Part shown: piece by piece, positions 53,703-61,970 of the stretch
Layout of the letters: the number at the start of each line of letters is the position of its first letter
Position numbering within the stretch: position 1 is the stretch's first letter
Source of the DNA: CAILZL01 sp963748005
GTDB lineage: Bacteria; Pseudomonadota; Gammaproteobacteria; Steroidobacterales; Steroidobacteraceae
Assembly: GCA_963748005.1 (NCBI GenBank)
Contig: CAVVHH010000002.1
Span: 558,001-622,000, forward strand
DNA length: 64,000 nucleotides
Direction of reading: 5' to 3'
The notes under the pieces: generated by a model
Seen by the model: the letters and a program-made list of their open reading frames with translations, nothing else
Databases searched by the model: none
What the model was told of the DNA's origin: nothing
Position numbers and translations under genes: made by a program

Positions 53703-53740
53703 GCCGCTGCTGATCGACAAGATCGCAGCGGCTGTTTTTA
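53703..53740 (+). terminator. Rho-independent terminator after family member 3
   Basis: GCCGCTGC(T)GATC pairs with GATCGCAGCGGC around GACAA (one bulged base) and is followed by TGTTTTTA, 68 bp after the stop and 50 bp before moeA. Confidence 0.8.
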
Positions 53741-53790
53741 TTGGCGGACCATTTGGTAGCCCGCCACCAGTACGGGAGTTGTGCGTGTCC

Positions 53791-54984
53791 ATGTTGAGCG
53801 TGGCCGAAGCCCAGGCGGCTATCCAGTCGCACCTTGATTTACTGCCCCCCGTCACGCTTGGCCTGCGTGACTTGCATGGCTGCGCACTCGCTGAACCCGT
53901 CATCATGGAGCGCGATCAGCCGCCATTTGATCGCGTCACCATGGACGGCATCGCGCTCAGCTCACAACAGGCCGCAACCACGCGCCGATTTCGCATCGCC
54001 GGAACCCAGGCGGCCGGGGCACCGCCACTTGCGCTGCAAGACAGTGCCGATTGCATCGAAGTCATGACCGGAGCAGAACTTCCCGTCGGTTGTGATTGTG
54101 TTATTCCGGTTGAACGTATCCGGGTGAGCGACGGGCATGCGCAACTGGATACGGTGGAAGCTGCTCCGTGGCTCAACATCCATCGCCGCGGCAGTGACGC
54201 CGCCGCCGGCAGCACCCTGTTGCAACCGGGCGAACCATTGGACGCCCTGACCATTGCCATCATCGCCTCCGCTGGCTATGCGCGGGTGTTGGCACGCCCT
54301 TCACCGCGCATCGCGCTGGTCTCCACGGGCGATGAACTGGTGGAGCCCGGCCAGCCCATCCAGTCCTGGCAGGTCCGCCGCTCAAATACCTATGCGTTAC
54401 AGGCAGCGTTGCAAAAGCACGGTCACTCGCATATCGCGGACGAGCATATCGCCGATGACCTGGAAACCCTTCGACAACGCCTGACAGCGCTGCTGGAAAC
54501 CAATGATGTACTGATCCTGAGTGGCGGTGTCTCTATGGGGCGCTTTGATTTCGTACCGCAGGTACTCACCGAACTGGGTGTCACCTGCGTGTTCCACAAG
54601 ATTTCCCAGCGACCCGGCAAGCCGATGTGGTTTGGCGTGCGTGGCGATGGCAAGGCGGTGTATGCGCTGCCGGGCAATCCCGTCTCGACGCTGATGTGCC
54701 TGTATCGCTATGTGCTGCCCGGTTTGCGACACTCCATGGGTTTGAAAACGCAACCCGCAGAACACCTCGCCCTGAGCGGGGACGCCAAAGGAAATAGCGA
54801 ACTGACGGTATTCACGCCCGTCAATCTGCAATGCGATGCAGCCGGCATCACGCGCGCCCAACCTCGCCCCACCCGTGGCTCTGGCGACTTCATTTCCTTG
54901 CTGGGAACCAATGGTTTCGTCGAGCTGGCGCCGACCGGGGGTATGATTGCAGCCGGCACTCCCGTGCCGCTGTTTCGCTGGTGA
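53791..54984 (+). CDS. moeA: Molybdopterin molybdotransferase MoeA
   Basis: A 397-residue enzyme that inserts molybdate into adenylylated molybdopterin. The N-terminal MLSVAEAQAAIQSHL and FDRVTMDGIAL segments are typical. The MoCF-type domain contains LVSTGDELVEPGQP and ILSGGVSMGRFDFV, and the C-terminal ALPGNPVSTLMCLYRYVLPGL follows. An upstream GTG at 53785 and a TTG at 53779 are in frame; the GTG is better spaced from the GGGAG, so six bases of start uncertainty remain. It is the first gene of the cofactor cluster; moaA begins 32 bp after its stop. Cytoplasmic. Confidence 0.95.
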   Translation: MLSVAEAQAAIQSHLDLLPPVTLGLRDLHGCALAEPVIMERDQPPFDRVTMDGIALSSQQAATTRRFRIAGTQAAGAPPLALQDSADCIEVMTGAELPVGCDCVIPVERIRVSDGHAQLDTVEAAPWLNIHRRGSDAAAGSTLLQPGEPLDALTIAIIASAGYARVLARPSPRIALVSTGDELVEPGQPIQSWQVRRSNTYALQAALQKHGHSHIADEHIADDLETLRQRLTALLETNDVLILSGGVSMGRFDFVPQVLTELGVTCVFHKISQRPGKPMWFGVRGDGKAVYALPGNPVSTLMCLYRYVLPGLRHSMGLKTQPAEHLALSGDAKGNSELTVFTPVNLQCDAAGITRAQPRPTRGSGDFISLLGTNGFVELAPTGGMIAAGTPVPLFRW

Positions 54985-55016
54985 TTTTCGATAGTCATGG
55001 CCGGTGGTAAAACTTG

Positions 55017-56057
55017 ATGAGTAATATCCTGTCCCTGCCCGTTGCGCCGCGTGATCGTCTGCATCGTCCGATGCACGACCTGCGCATCTCGGTCATGGAT
55101 CGCTGCAATTTCCGTTGCCCGTACTGCATGCCGCGTGAAACCTTTCACGAGCACTATCAATTTCTCAAGCCCACCGAGCGACTGTCGTTCGAGGAAATTT
55201 CGCGTCTGGCGCACCTGTTCGTGGAAATGGGCGTCAGCAAATTGCGCCTGACCGGCGGCGAACCCCTGCTGCGTCCCAACCTGACTGAACTGATTGCCGA
55301 GCTGGGCGCGATTGAAGGCGTGCAGGACGTCGCCCTCACGACCAATGGCGTACTGCTGGAAAAATATGCCACTGAACTCAAGGCCAGCGGGTTGAGCCGC
55401 ATCACCGTCAGTCTGGATTCACTGGATGAAGCGGTGTTCGCACAGATGAGCGGTGGCTTTCACGGCCGCGATCAGGTGCTGGCCGGTTTGCGCGCGGCCC
55501 AGCAGGTGGGGCTGACACCGATCAAGATCAATGCCGTGGTACAATGCGGGGTGAACGATCACACCGTGCTCGACATGCTGGAGCGGTTTCGTGGCACCGG
55601 CATCATCGTGCGCCTCATCGAGTATATGGACGTCGGCAATCGCAATCACTGGGAAATGCAGCGCGTGGTGCCCTCCCGTGAGTTGCTGGAACGCATTCAT
55701 GCGCGCTGGCCCATGCATGCGCTGCCGGGCAACTATCACGGCGAAGTCGCCGAACGGTATGCCTACGACGACGGCAGCGGTGAAATTGGTTTTATCTCGT
55801 CGGTCACGCAGGCGTTCTGCGGCTCCTGCACACGCGCGCGCCTGTCGTCCGAGGGCGTGTTGTACACCTGCCTGTTCGCCTCCCATGGCCTGGATCTGAA
55901 GCAGCCGCTGCGCAGCGGCGCCAGCGACGATGAACTGCGCGCCCTGATCCGCACCACATGGGAACAGCGCGATGATCATTACAGCGAACAGCGCGCCAAA
56001 CTCGGCAACAATGAACACCCGTTGCGCAAGATCGAGATGTATTACATCGGTGGATGA
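55017..56057 (+). CDS. moaA: GTP 3',8-cyclase MoaA
   Basis: A 346-residue radical SAM enzyme that makes, with MoaC, cyclic pyranopterin monophosphate from GTP. The first [4Fe-4S] cluster is CNFRCPYC; the second, C-terminal cluster is set by FCGSCTRARLSSEGVLYTC. TGGEPLLRPNL is the SAM-binding GGE, and the C-terminal IGG is the typical double glycine. The ATG at 55017 opens MSNILSLPVAPRDR. It follows moeA by 32 bp and is followed by a repeat-bearing gap before moaC. Confidence 0.97.
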   Translation: MSNILSLPVAPRDRLHRPMHDLRISVMDRCNFRCPYCMPRETFHEHYQFLKPTERLSFEEISRLAHLFVEMGVSKLRLTGGEPLLRPNLTELIAELGAIEGVQDVALTTNGVLLEKYATELKASGLSRITVSLDSLDEAVFAQMSGGFHGRDQVLAGLRAAQQVGLTPIKINAVVQCGVNDHTVLDMLERFRGTGIIVRLIEYMDVGNRNHWEMQRVVPSRELLERIHARWPMHALPGNYHGEVAERYAYDDGSGEIGFISSVTQAFCGSCTRARLSSEGVLYTCLFASHGLDLKQPLRSGASDDELRALIRTTWEQRDDHYSEQRAKLGNNEHPLRKIEMYYIGG

Positions 56058-56088
56058 CGTGACCAGTATCTTGCTGCGCGTGTTGGCA

Positions 56089-56148
56089 GGGGCGAGCCAT
56101 GTCTCGCCCTTCAGGTACCAAACCGGGCGGGGCATGCCCCGCCCCTAC
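56089..56148. repeat. GGGGCGG/CCGCCCC palindromic pair in the moaA-moaC gap
   Basis: The first element AGGGGCGAGCCATGTCTCGC and the second GGGCGGGGCATGCCCCGCCC (perfect core GGCGGGGCATGCCCCGCC) face each other. The type is the same as in the pairs at 60389-60482 and 62885-62981. Confidence 0.75.
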
Positions 56149-56204
56149 AACCGGCAGACGCTTAAATTGGCGCGCCAATAATCGGCTTATCAGGTATTTG
56201 CGAT

Positions 56205-56693
56205 ATGAAATCCTTTTCGCACATCGAAAACGACGCACCCACCATGGTGGATGTCGCCGACAAGCAGATCACCAAACGCAGTGCCACTGCAGAATCCCGC
56301 GTGCGTTTTCCAGCTGAAGTTGCCGCTGCGCTGCGCGAACGGAATTTCACCACTGCCAAGGGTCCGGTGTTTCACACCGCCATCATCGCCGGCACCATGG
56401 CTGCCAAACGCACCCATGAACTGATTCCGTTCTGCCATCCGCTCGGTATCGAGAACTGCAAGTTCAACATCGACATGGTGGGTCACGACGCGGTGATTCA
56501 TTGCACAGTGTCAGTTCATCACAAAACCGGCGTGGAAATGGAAGCACTGACCGGCGCCAGCATTGCTGCACTGACCATCTACGACATGTGCAAGGCGCTG
56601 TCGCATGACTTGTTGATCACTGACACGCGGCTACTCGAAAAACACGGCGGCAAGACCGGCCACTATCTTTCAAGCCATCATCCCGCCCCGTGA
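56205..56693 (+). CDS. moaC: Cyclic pyranopterin monophosphate synthase MoaC
   Basis: A 162-residue protein. The N-terminus carries PTMVDVADKQITKRSATAES, the active-site TMVDVxxKxxTxRxA motif. The conserved KRTHELIPFCHPLGIENCKF follows, and the C-terminal TGVEMEALTGASIAALTIYDMCKA and the lysine-rich GGKTG complete the fold. The length is normal for MoaC. Its stop overlaps the next gene's GTG by 4 bp (GTGA). Confidence 0.97.
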   Translation: MKSFSHIENDAPTMVDVADKQITKRSATAESRVRFPAEVAAALRERNFTTAKGPVFHTAIIAGTMAAKRTHELIPFCHPLGIENCKFNIDMVGHDAVIHCTVSVHHKTGVEMEALTGASIAALTIYDMCKALSHDLLITDTRLLEKHGGKTGHYLSSHHPAP

Positions 56694-57514
56694 GTATCGC
56701 TCCCGTCTACGGTCTGGTGCTGGCCGGCGGCCACAGTAGCCGCATGCAGAGCGACAAAGCGGCGCTAGCCTATGAAGGTCAACCGCAGTTGCAGCGCGCA
56801 TATGAGTTGCTAGCGAGCTGCTGCACACAAGCCTTTGTTTCGGTGCGCACTGACCAGCAACGGGACGAATTACGCACGCGCTGGCCGCAGATTGTCGATC
56901 AGCATGCCGATCTCGGACCACTGGCCGGAATTGCCTCGGCACAGGCAAAACATCCTGAAGTTGCCTGGCTGGTGATTGCCTGCGATATGCCGCTGCTGGA
57001 TGAACAGGCGTTACAATCGCTGTTGCAGCAACGCGATCCAACCCGGTTTGCCAGCGCCTATCGTGGTTCAGATCAGCAACCCGAGCCGCTATGCGCCATC
57101 TGGGAACCGAAAAGCGCCGCGCCGATACGCTCAGCTATTGCTGCCGGTAAACTCTCGCCGCGCGCCTTGCTGCAGGCTGGCGATACGCTGCTGCTTGGTC
57201 CGACTGACCTTCAAGTTCTGAACAACGTGAACACCATCGACGACTATCAACACACCAGCAGCGCCTTGAACGCATTGACGTTGCACTTGCAGTACTTCGC
57301 CATCTTTCGCGAACAGGCCGGCAAGCGTACCGAGACCCTCAACACGCAGGCCAATACACCCGCACTGCTATATGCAGAGTTGCAGCAGCGTTATGGCTTC
57401 AAGCTCGCCGCTACGCAACTGAAAGTCGCCATCAACAATGCTTTCTGCGACTGGCAGCAGCCACTGAAGTCGGGCGATCACGTCGCCTTCATTCCACCGG
57501 TCGCAGGTGGCTAG
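56690..57514 (+). CDS. mobA: MobA-MoaD fusion: Mo-cofactor guanylyltransferase plus sulphur carrier
   Basis: A 274-residue protein with two domains. Residues 1 to about 190 are MobA-like: the nucleotide-binding loop LVLAGGHSSRMQSDKAAL, then DLGPLAGIASAQAKH and ACDMPLLDEQAL, and a C-terminal LNNVNTIDDYQ (the NxNTxxD motif of MobA). Residues about 196-274 are a MoaD-type ubiquitin-like domain, beginning LHLQYFAIFREQAGKR and ending HVAFIPPVAGG, with the terminal Gly-Gly needed for adenylation and thiocarboxylation. No stop separates them. The GTG at 56690 overlaps the moaC stop by 4 bp. No separate moaD is in the cluster, so this fusion may supply MoaD. Whether the domains are cut apart is unknown. 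Confidence 0.9.
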   Translation: MSIAPVYGLVLAGGHSSRMQSDKAALAYEGQPQLQRAYELLASCCTQAFVSVRTDQQRDELRTRWPQIVDQHADLGPLAGIASAQAKHPEVAWLVIACDMPLLDEQALQSLLQQRDPTRFASAYRGSDQQPEPLCAIWEPKSAAPIRSAIAAGKLSPRALLQAGDTLLLGPTDLQVLNNVNTIDDYQHTSSALNALTLHLQYFAIFREQAGKRTETLNTQANTPALLYAELQQRYGFKLAATQLKVAINNAFCDWQQPLKSGDHVAFIPPVAGG

Positions 57515-57515
57515 G

Positions 57516-57600
57516 GTAGGTTGGGCTGAGTCTTCGAAGCCCAACGTAGTCGTCATGTCAAAACAGAGATGTTGGGCTTCGAAGACTCAGCCCAACCTAC
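57516..57600. repeat. Inverted repeat with 30-bp perfect arms between mobA-moaD and moaE
   Basis: The arms 57516-57545 and 57571-57600 are exact reverse complements with a 25-bp loop; each contains TAGGTTGGGCTGAG/CTTCGAAGCCC. It fills most of the 110-bp gap, so any transcript through the moa cluster would fold it into a strong hairpin. It looks like a mobile palindromic element type (GTAGGTTGGGCTGAG) found between proteobacterial genes. Confidence 0.85.
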
Positions 57601-57624
57601 GAAAATTCTGCGAGAAGCTCCTGC

Positions 57625-58053
57625 ATGCATACATTCGAATTCAGCACCACGCCGATTAACAGTGCCGCGTTGCAAGCCACGCTGAATCACCCCACTGCCG
57701 GCGGCTTCGTTGCATTCGAAGGCTGGGTACGCAATCACAACGAAGGGCAACCCGTGCTGCGTCTGGAATATGAAGCGTTTGCGGAGCTCGCCCTCAAGGA
57801 AGGCCAGCAGATTATCGACGAAGCACTACAACGCTTTGCCATCACCAGCGCCGCCTGCGTGCATCGCGTCGGCCTGCTGGAAATAGGCGACATGGCCGTC
57901 TGGGTAGGTGTCGCCGCCGCACATCGCGGCGCAGCCTTTGACGCCTGCCGCTATATCATCGACGAAGTAAAACAGCGCGTACCCATCTGGAAAAAAGAAC
58001 ACTATGCCAGCGGCGATTCTGGCTGGGTAAATTGCGAATTGCCGAGTAATTAG
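57625..58053 (+). CDS. moaE: Molybdopterin synthase catalytic subunit MoaE
   Basis: A 142-residue protein that inserts two sulphurs from MoaD into precursor Z to make molybdopterin. The family positions are seen: GGFVAFEGWVRNHNEG, then VLRLEYEAFAELALKEG, VHRVGLLEIGDMAVWVGVAAAHR and KQRVPIWKKEHYASGDSGW, the last holding the active-site lysine. The length is normal. It stands 111 bp after the mobA-moaD fusion, which supplies the partner domain, with the strong hairpin in between. Confidence 0.96.
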   Translation: MHTFEFSTTPINSAALQATLNHPTAGGFVAFEGWVRNHNEGQPVLRLEYEAFAELALKEGQQIIDEALQRFAITSAACVHRVGLLEIGDMAVWVGVAAAHRGAAFDACRYIIDEVKQRVPIWKKEHYASGDSGWVNCELPSN

Positions 58054-58168
58054 CGGCACACGCCGCAAAGCTTATCAAGTGCCTTGTGTGGTTGATTTAC
58101 TGACCATCATCTGCTGTTCGGTGTACAGCAAGACAGATATTCAGCATCATAAGGAGTGGATGCCAGAG

Positions 58169-58666
58169 TTATAGACCATCGCTTAATTTGACGACGGTTG
58201 CAAATGAGTTGCTTTGACCTTCAAGCAAAGTGAATCCTCCGCCCGTGACTGATTCCAAGAAAATAAGATAGTGCTCATGTGCAGACGGATCAAACACTCG
58301 ATATGGATAAGGGCATATATCTGGAACAAGCTTACCGTCAGACGTTTTTGCTGGTAGCTCCCTATAAAGAGTGAGTGTGAATTCCTTGCCAACTTTGCCC
58401 TTAAAAATAGTTAACACTTTGAAATTCGTACGAACCGCCATCCCAAAGACTTGAGTTTGACCACCGTTTGCATTCGTAAATTTCCGTCCTTCAATTGGAG
58501 CAATAACTCCGGTATTTGTTGTGGACGTGGGCTCGGCAATAACTATGGCATCGGCTTCGTCTCGGAGGTTTTCGAAAGTCCAGTCTTCCAGAATACAAGG
58601 CACCGCACCAGGAGAGAACGCAAGCAACGAGGCAACAACTATCGAAAAGCGGACGGAGCTAGACAT
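58169..58666 (-). CDS. Secreted protein of unknown function, low-GC
   Basis: A 165-residue protein I cannot assign. The signal peptide runs to about AFSPGAVPC. The body has a GGQTQVFGMAVRTNFKVLTIFKGK strand-rich section, two or three Cys residues (VPCILEDW, PDICPYPY) and a C-terminal GFTLLEGQSNSFATVVKLSDGL. The layout suggests a small beta-rich periplasmic or lipoprotein-like protein. The ATG at 58666 is well spaced from AAGGAA; a GTG two codons earlier is too close. The DNA is visibly poorer in GC than its neighbours, which suggests recent gain. No partner is evident. Confidence 0.6.
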   Translation of the reverse strand: MSSSVRFSIVVASLLAFSPGAVPCILEDWTFENLRDEADAIVIAEPTSTTNTGVIAPIEGRKFTNANGGQTQVFGMAVRTNFKVLTIFKGKVGKEFTLTLYRELPAKTSDGKLVPDICPYPYRVFDPSAHEHYLIFLESVTGGGFTLLEGQSNSFATVVKLSDGL

Positions 58667-58720
58667 AAGCACATTTCCTTGTCACGAGAAGTGTCTAACT
58701 TAAACAGCCTAAATCCCAAC

Positions 58721-58900
58721 TCAGCCCTGCGCCCGTCGCGACATCATCCACACGCCAGCCGCCGCCACCGCAAACGCCACATAACTCAGTCGCCGCACGT
58801 GGCCCCACAGGGCAACTACCAGCAGAACCACCGCCACCATCAGCAACACCGCGCCGAACACCTGCCGGCGTCGCCGGATGCTGATTTGATAAGGCGTCAC
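58721..58900 (-). CDS. Small two-helix membrane protein coupled to the OmpA-family gene
   Basis: A 59-residue protein, VTPYQISIRRRR... on reading, with two hydrophobic helices (VFGAVLLMVAVVLLVVALWG and VAFAVAAAGVWMM) and a basic N-terminus. It starts with GTG at 58900, whose GTGA overlaps the stop of the OmpA-family gene by 4 bp, a strong sign of translational coupling. It is too small for most gene lists. Function unknown; it could tune or anchor the partner, which is a guess. Confidence 0.6.
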   Translation of the reverse strand: MTPYQISIRRRRQVFGAVLLMVAVVLLVVALWGHVRRLSYVAFAVAAAGVWMMSRRAQG

Positions 58901-60375
58901 GGTGTCGAACCCAGATCCATCAGCACATCGATGCGGCGATTGCGGGCGCGACCATTCTCGGTTTCGTTATTGGCGACCGGTTTGGCTTCGCCGTAACCCA
59001 CCGAGCTGACTTTCTCGGCGCTGACGCCCAGGTTGGAAATCAGGTACTGACGCACTGCGTCGGCACGATCCTGGGATAACAACAGATTGGCAGAATCAGA
59101 GCCTTCGCTGTCGGTGTGCCCTTCGACGGTAAGGTTGGCGGCGGGAAACAAGGCGATGGCGTCTTTCACTCTGGCCAGCACCGGAAAACTGGACGGTTCG
59201 ATGGTGCTCTTGCCGCTGCGGAAGCTGATCGCGTTCAGTGACATGATGAGTTGACTGCCCTGTCGGTACACACGACCTTCTTCGGCAGTAAACATGCCTT
59301 CTATCCGGGAGATGTTGTCCCGCTGGCGCTCCTGGAGTCCGAGCCTTTTCAGCAAGGTCTGACGTTCTTCGGACTCACCGCCGAGACGGGTTTTCAGTTC
59401 GCTCGCTTCGCGCTTCAAGTCGAACACATCCTGTTCGCGGTCTTGCGCAGCCTGTCGCGCAGCGATCAGCGACTGCTGCTGTTGCTGCACCTTGCTGCGC
59501 GCCTCGTTCAGCGCGACTGAATATCCCTGATCAAACACTGCCGGCACTTCCAGTTCGGTGACCAACTGACGAATGGGATCTTCGATGGCCAGCAATTGCT
59601 GTTCCGCCAGATGTTGTTTCTGGCCATCCTTGCTTTGTGCCTGTTCAATCAGGCCGGCCAGGTACTGGGCATGTCTGGCTTCATATACAGCTTGAGCCGC
59701 CAACCGTTTTGGCTCAGCAAGTTCGTAACGGCCACGCGTCAATTGCTGATCCGCCAGAACCAGCTGCTGTTGCGCGACGGCAAAACTGCGCGGCGCAAAG
59801 TCCGGTACTTTGGCCTCCTGCGCCTTGGCAATCAAATCGCGCGCTTCGTGCAGCACAGTGTGCTTGATCGCCTGCAACTCGACATCGCGCAGCAGTACCT
59901 CGGCTTCCGCGCCCTTGCTGCGCGCATTGTCCGGTTTGTTGCTTTCAACTTCGGCGACCGCCTGATTGAAGCGTTGCTCGGCTTTTTTCCACGCTTCACC
60001 TTGTGATGCCGGCGCACCCGCGCTCACCGCATCGTCATATGCCTTGATCACGGTTTGCAGCGTCTTGTTGCTCTGCGCAACCACCTGCTGGGTCTTGTCG
60101 ATGGCCTGCTGTGCCTCGCTCTGCCTTTTCTGGATGCGATCGGCTTTGGCTTTGCTGGCAATATCTTTTTCCAAGGCTGCCAACGCGTCGTTCGCCTTGA
60201 GGTAGGAACGAGGCGCAAGCAGTTCGGCGCGGTCCATCCTGGTCTTGTCCAGCGACGCACGTAACGGAGCCACCAGGTCGCCAGATTGCGCACCGGCCAG
60301 GGTCGTCAGCAAACAACACATGCCTACGCTTATCAAGCCACGAAATAACGTCGTCATCCGACCACTCGCAAACAT
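58897..60375 (-). CDS. OmpA-family protein with DUF4398-like coiled-coil domain
   Basis: A 492-residue protein. A signal peptide (ending TLAGAQ, about residue 30) is followed by a long alpha-helical part (about 35-340). This part contains DUF4398-like repeats such as RSFAVAQQQLVLADQQLTRGRYELAEPKRLA and coiled-coil stretches (SKVQQQQQSLIAARQAAQDRE). The C-terminal OmpA domain (about 375-490) has ISFRSGKSTIEPSSFPVL, VEGHTDSEGSDSANLLLSQDRADAV and NGRARNRRIDV, the peptidoglycan-binding residues of the family. It is likely anchored at the outer membrane or periplasm, bridging to the cell wall. AGGA eight bases before the ATG at 60375 supports the start. A small membrane protein gene overlaps its end. 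Confidence 0.88.
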   Translation of the reverse strand: MFASGRMTTLFRGLISVGMCCLLTTLAGAQSGDLVAPLRASLDKTRMDRAELLAPRSYLKANDALAALEKDIASKAKADRIQKRQSEAQQAIDKTQQVVAQSNKTLQTVIKAYDDAVSAGAPASQGEAWKKAEQRFNQAVAEVESNKPDNARSKGAEAEVLLRDVELQAIKHTVLHEARDLIAKAQEAKVPDFAPRSFAVAQQQLVLADQQLTRGRYELAEPKRLAAQAVYEARHAQYLAGLIEQAQSKDGQKQHLAEQQLLAIEDPIRQLVTELEVPAVFDQGYSVALNEARSKVQQQQQSLIAARQAAQDREQDVFDLKREASELKTRLGGESEERQTLLKRLGLQERQRDNISRIEGMFTAEEGRVYRQGSQLIMSLNAISFRSGKSTIEPSSFPVLARVKDAIALFPAANLTVEGHTDSEGSDSANLLLSQDRADAVRQYLISNLGVSAEKVSSVGYGEAKPVANNETENGRARNRRIDVLMDLGSTP

Positions 60376-60388
60376 TACGATTCATCCT

Positions 60389-60482
60389 GTAGGGGCGGTT
60401 CGTGACCAACGAGAATGGTTGATCCACGAACCGCCCTGCACGCATCTTGTTTCAAAGAGAGCGGTTCACGAGCCGCCCCTAC
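60389..60482. repeat. GGGGCGG/CCGCCCC palindromic set between OmpA-family gene and proA
   Basis: Three related pieces: GTAGGGGCGGTTCGTG (60389-60404), CACGAACCGCCCTGCA (60425-60440) and GCGGTTCACGAGCCGCCCCT... (60461-60482). They can fold in more than one way. The same element type occurs at 56089 and 62885. Confidence 0.8.
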
Positions 60483-60493
60483 GCCAGATGGCT

Positions 60494-61792
60494 TCAAGGC
60501 CGCAACTGCCCCGAACCTCTTACGACATATTTATAGCTGGTAAGTTGCTCCACGCCCACCGGTCCGCGCGCATGGAACTTGTCGGTGGAAATGCCGATCT
60601 CCGCGCCCATGCCGAACTCGCCACCATCGGCAAACTGAGTGGAGGCGTTGTGCAACACGATGGCGCTGTCCACGCCATTCAGGAACCGATCGGCAGTTTG
60701 CTGATTGCTGGTGACAATCGACTCGGTATGCGCCGAGCCGTATTTCGTGATGTGCGCAATGGCCGCATCCACGTCATCCACCACGCGTGCTGCGATGATG
60801 GAATCCAGATACTCGGTATACCAGTCTTCTTCGGTGGCAGGCTTCACACGTATATCCATTTCCTGCACGGTGCGATCACCGCGCACTTCGCAGCCGGCAT
60901 CCAGCAGCATCTTCACCACAGGCACACCCAGCGTCTTCACACCGGCGCGATCGATCAGCACAGTTTCCGCGGCGCCACAAATGCCGGTGCGACGCAGCTT
61001 GGCGTTTTTCACAATGGCCATTGCCATATTCACATCGGCATCGCGGTCCACATACACGTGACAGTTGCCTTCCAGATGACCGATCACCGGCACGCGCGCA
61101 TCCTGCTGCACGCGCTGGATCAGGCTCTTGCCGCCGCGCGGCACGATAACGTCGATGTAGTCGGTCATGCCGGCCAGCATGTAACCCACCGCGGCGCGGT
61201 CGATGGTGGGCACGATCTGCACGGCGGCTTCGGGCAGGCCGGCGGCTTTCAAGCCCTCCACCAGGCAGGCATGAATCACGCGGATGGAGTGATAACTCTC
61301 CGAACCCCCGCGCAGGATCACCGCATTACCTGATTTCAGGCACAGCGCGCCGGCATCCGCGGTCACATTGGGGCGGCTTTCGTAAATGATGCCAATCACT
61401 CCCAGCGGCACACGCACGCGCTGGATCGTCATGCCATTGGGGCGCGTCCATTCGGCAATCACGGTGCCGATGGGATCGGCCAGTTGCTGAATGTCGTCAA
61501 GCCCCTGGGCCATGGCTTCGACGCGCTTGGCGTCCAGCTGCAGGCGGTCCAGCAACGCGGCGGTCAGGTTGCGTTCGCGTGCGGAAGCCATGTCGCGCGC
61601 GTTGGCCTCGAGAATCTCGGCGCTTCGCTTGCGAATCGTCGCAGCAGCTGCAGCCAGGGCGCTGTTCTTGGTCGCAGTGCCGGCCTGCGCCAGCACCCGC
61701 GCCGCCTCCACGGCCGCCCGACCGATGGGCTCCATGACCGCCCCAATCTGGGCAAGCGAATCGGTCGATGCTGAGGGGGCGGTGGCGGACAT
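60494..61792 (-). CDS. proA: Gamma-glutamyl phosphate reductase
   Basis: A 432-residue NADPH-dependent enzyme that makes glutamate-5-semialdehyde in proline synthesis. VIAEWTRPNGMTIQRVRVPLGVIGIIYESRPNV is characteristic of the N-terminal half. The catalytic cysteine is in RRTGICGAAETVLID, and GPVGVEQLTSYKYVVRGSGQ is the usual C-terminus. The ATG at 61792 begins MSATAPSAS; an ATG ten codons earlier is possible, and neither has a good ribosome site. proB is not adjacent. It is divergent from htpX. Confidence 0.97.
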   Translation of the reverse strand: MSATAPSASTDSLAQIGAVMEPIGRAAVEAARVLAQAGTATKNSALAAAAATIRKRSAEILEANARDMASARERNLTAALLDRLQLDAKRVEAMAQGLDDIQQLADPIGTVIAEWTRPNGMTIQRVRVPLGVIGIIYESRPNVTADAGALCLKSGNAVILRGGSESYHSIRVIHACLVEGLKAAGLPEAAVQIVPTIDRAAVGYMLAGMTDYIDVIVPRGGKSLIQRVQQDARVPVIGHLEGNCHVYVDRDADVNMAMAIVKNAKLRRTGICGAAETVLIDRAGVKTLGVPVVKMLLDAGCEVRGDRTVQEMDIRVKPATEEDWYTEYLDSIIAARVVDDVDAAIAHITKYGSAHTESIVTSNQQTADRFLNGVDSAIVLHNASTQFADGGEFGMGAEIGISTDKFHARGPVGVEQLTSYKYVVRGSGQLRP

Positions 61793-61970
61793 GGCGCGGT
61801 CTCTATGGAAACAGGTGGTCATTGTAGCGGCGAAATCCGCTAACGGGGGCGGTCAGCCAAGTCTCTGCCGACCGCCAGCCGCCTGAAACCTCCCTTGAAT
61901 TAGCATGTCCTACCCTCATACTTGCCCGGTCCCGGTTCATCCCGTACAGACTTGAAGGTTCTTAACAGTC

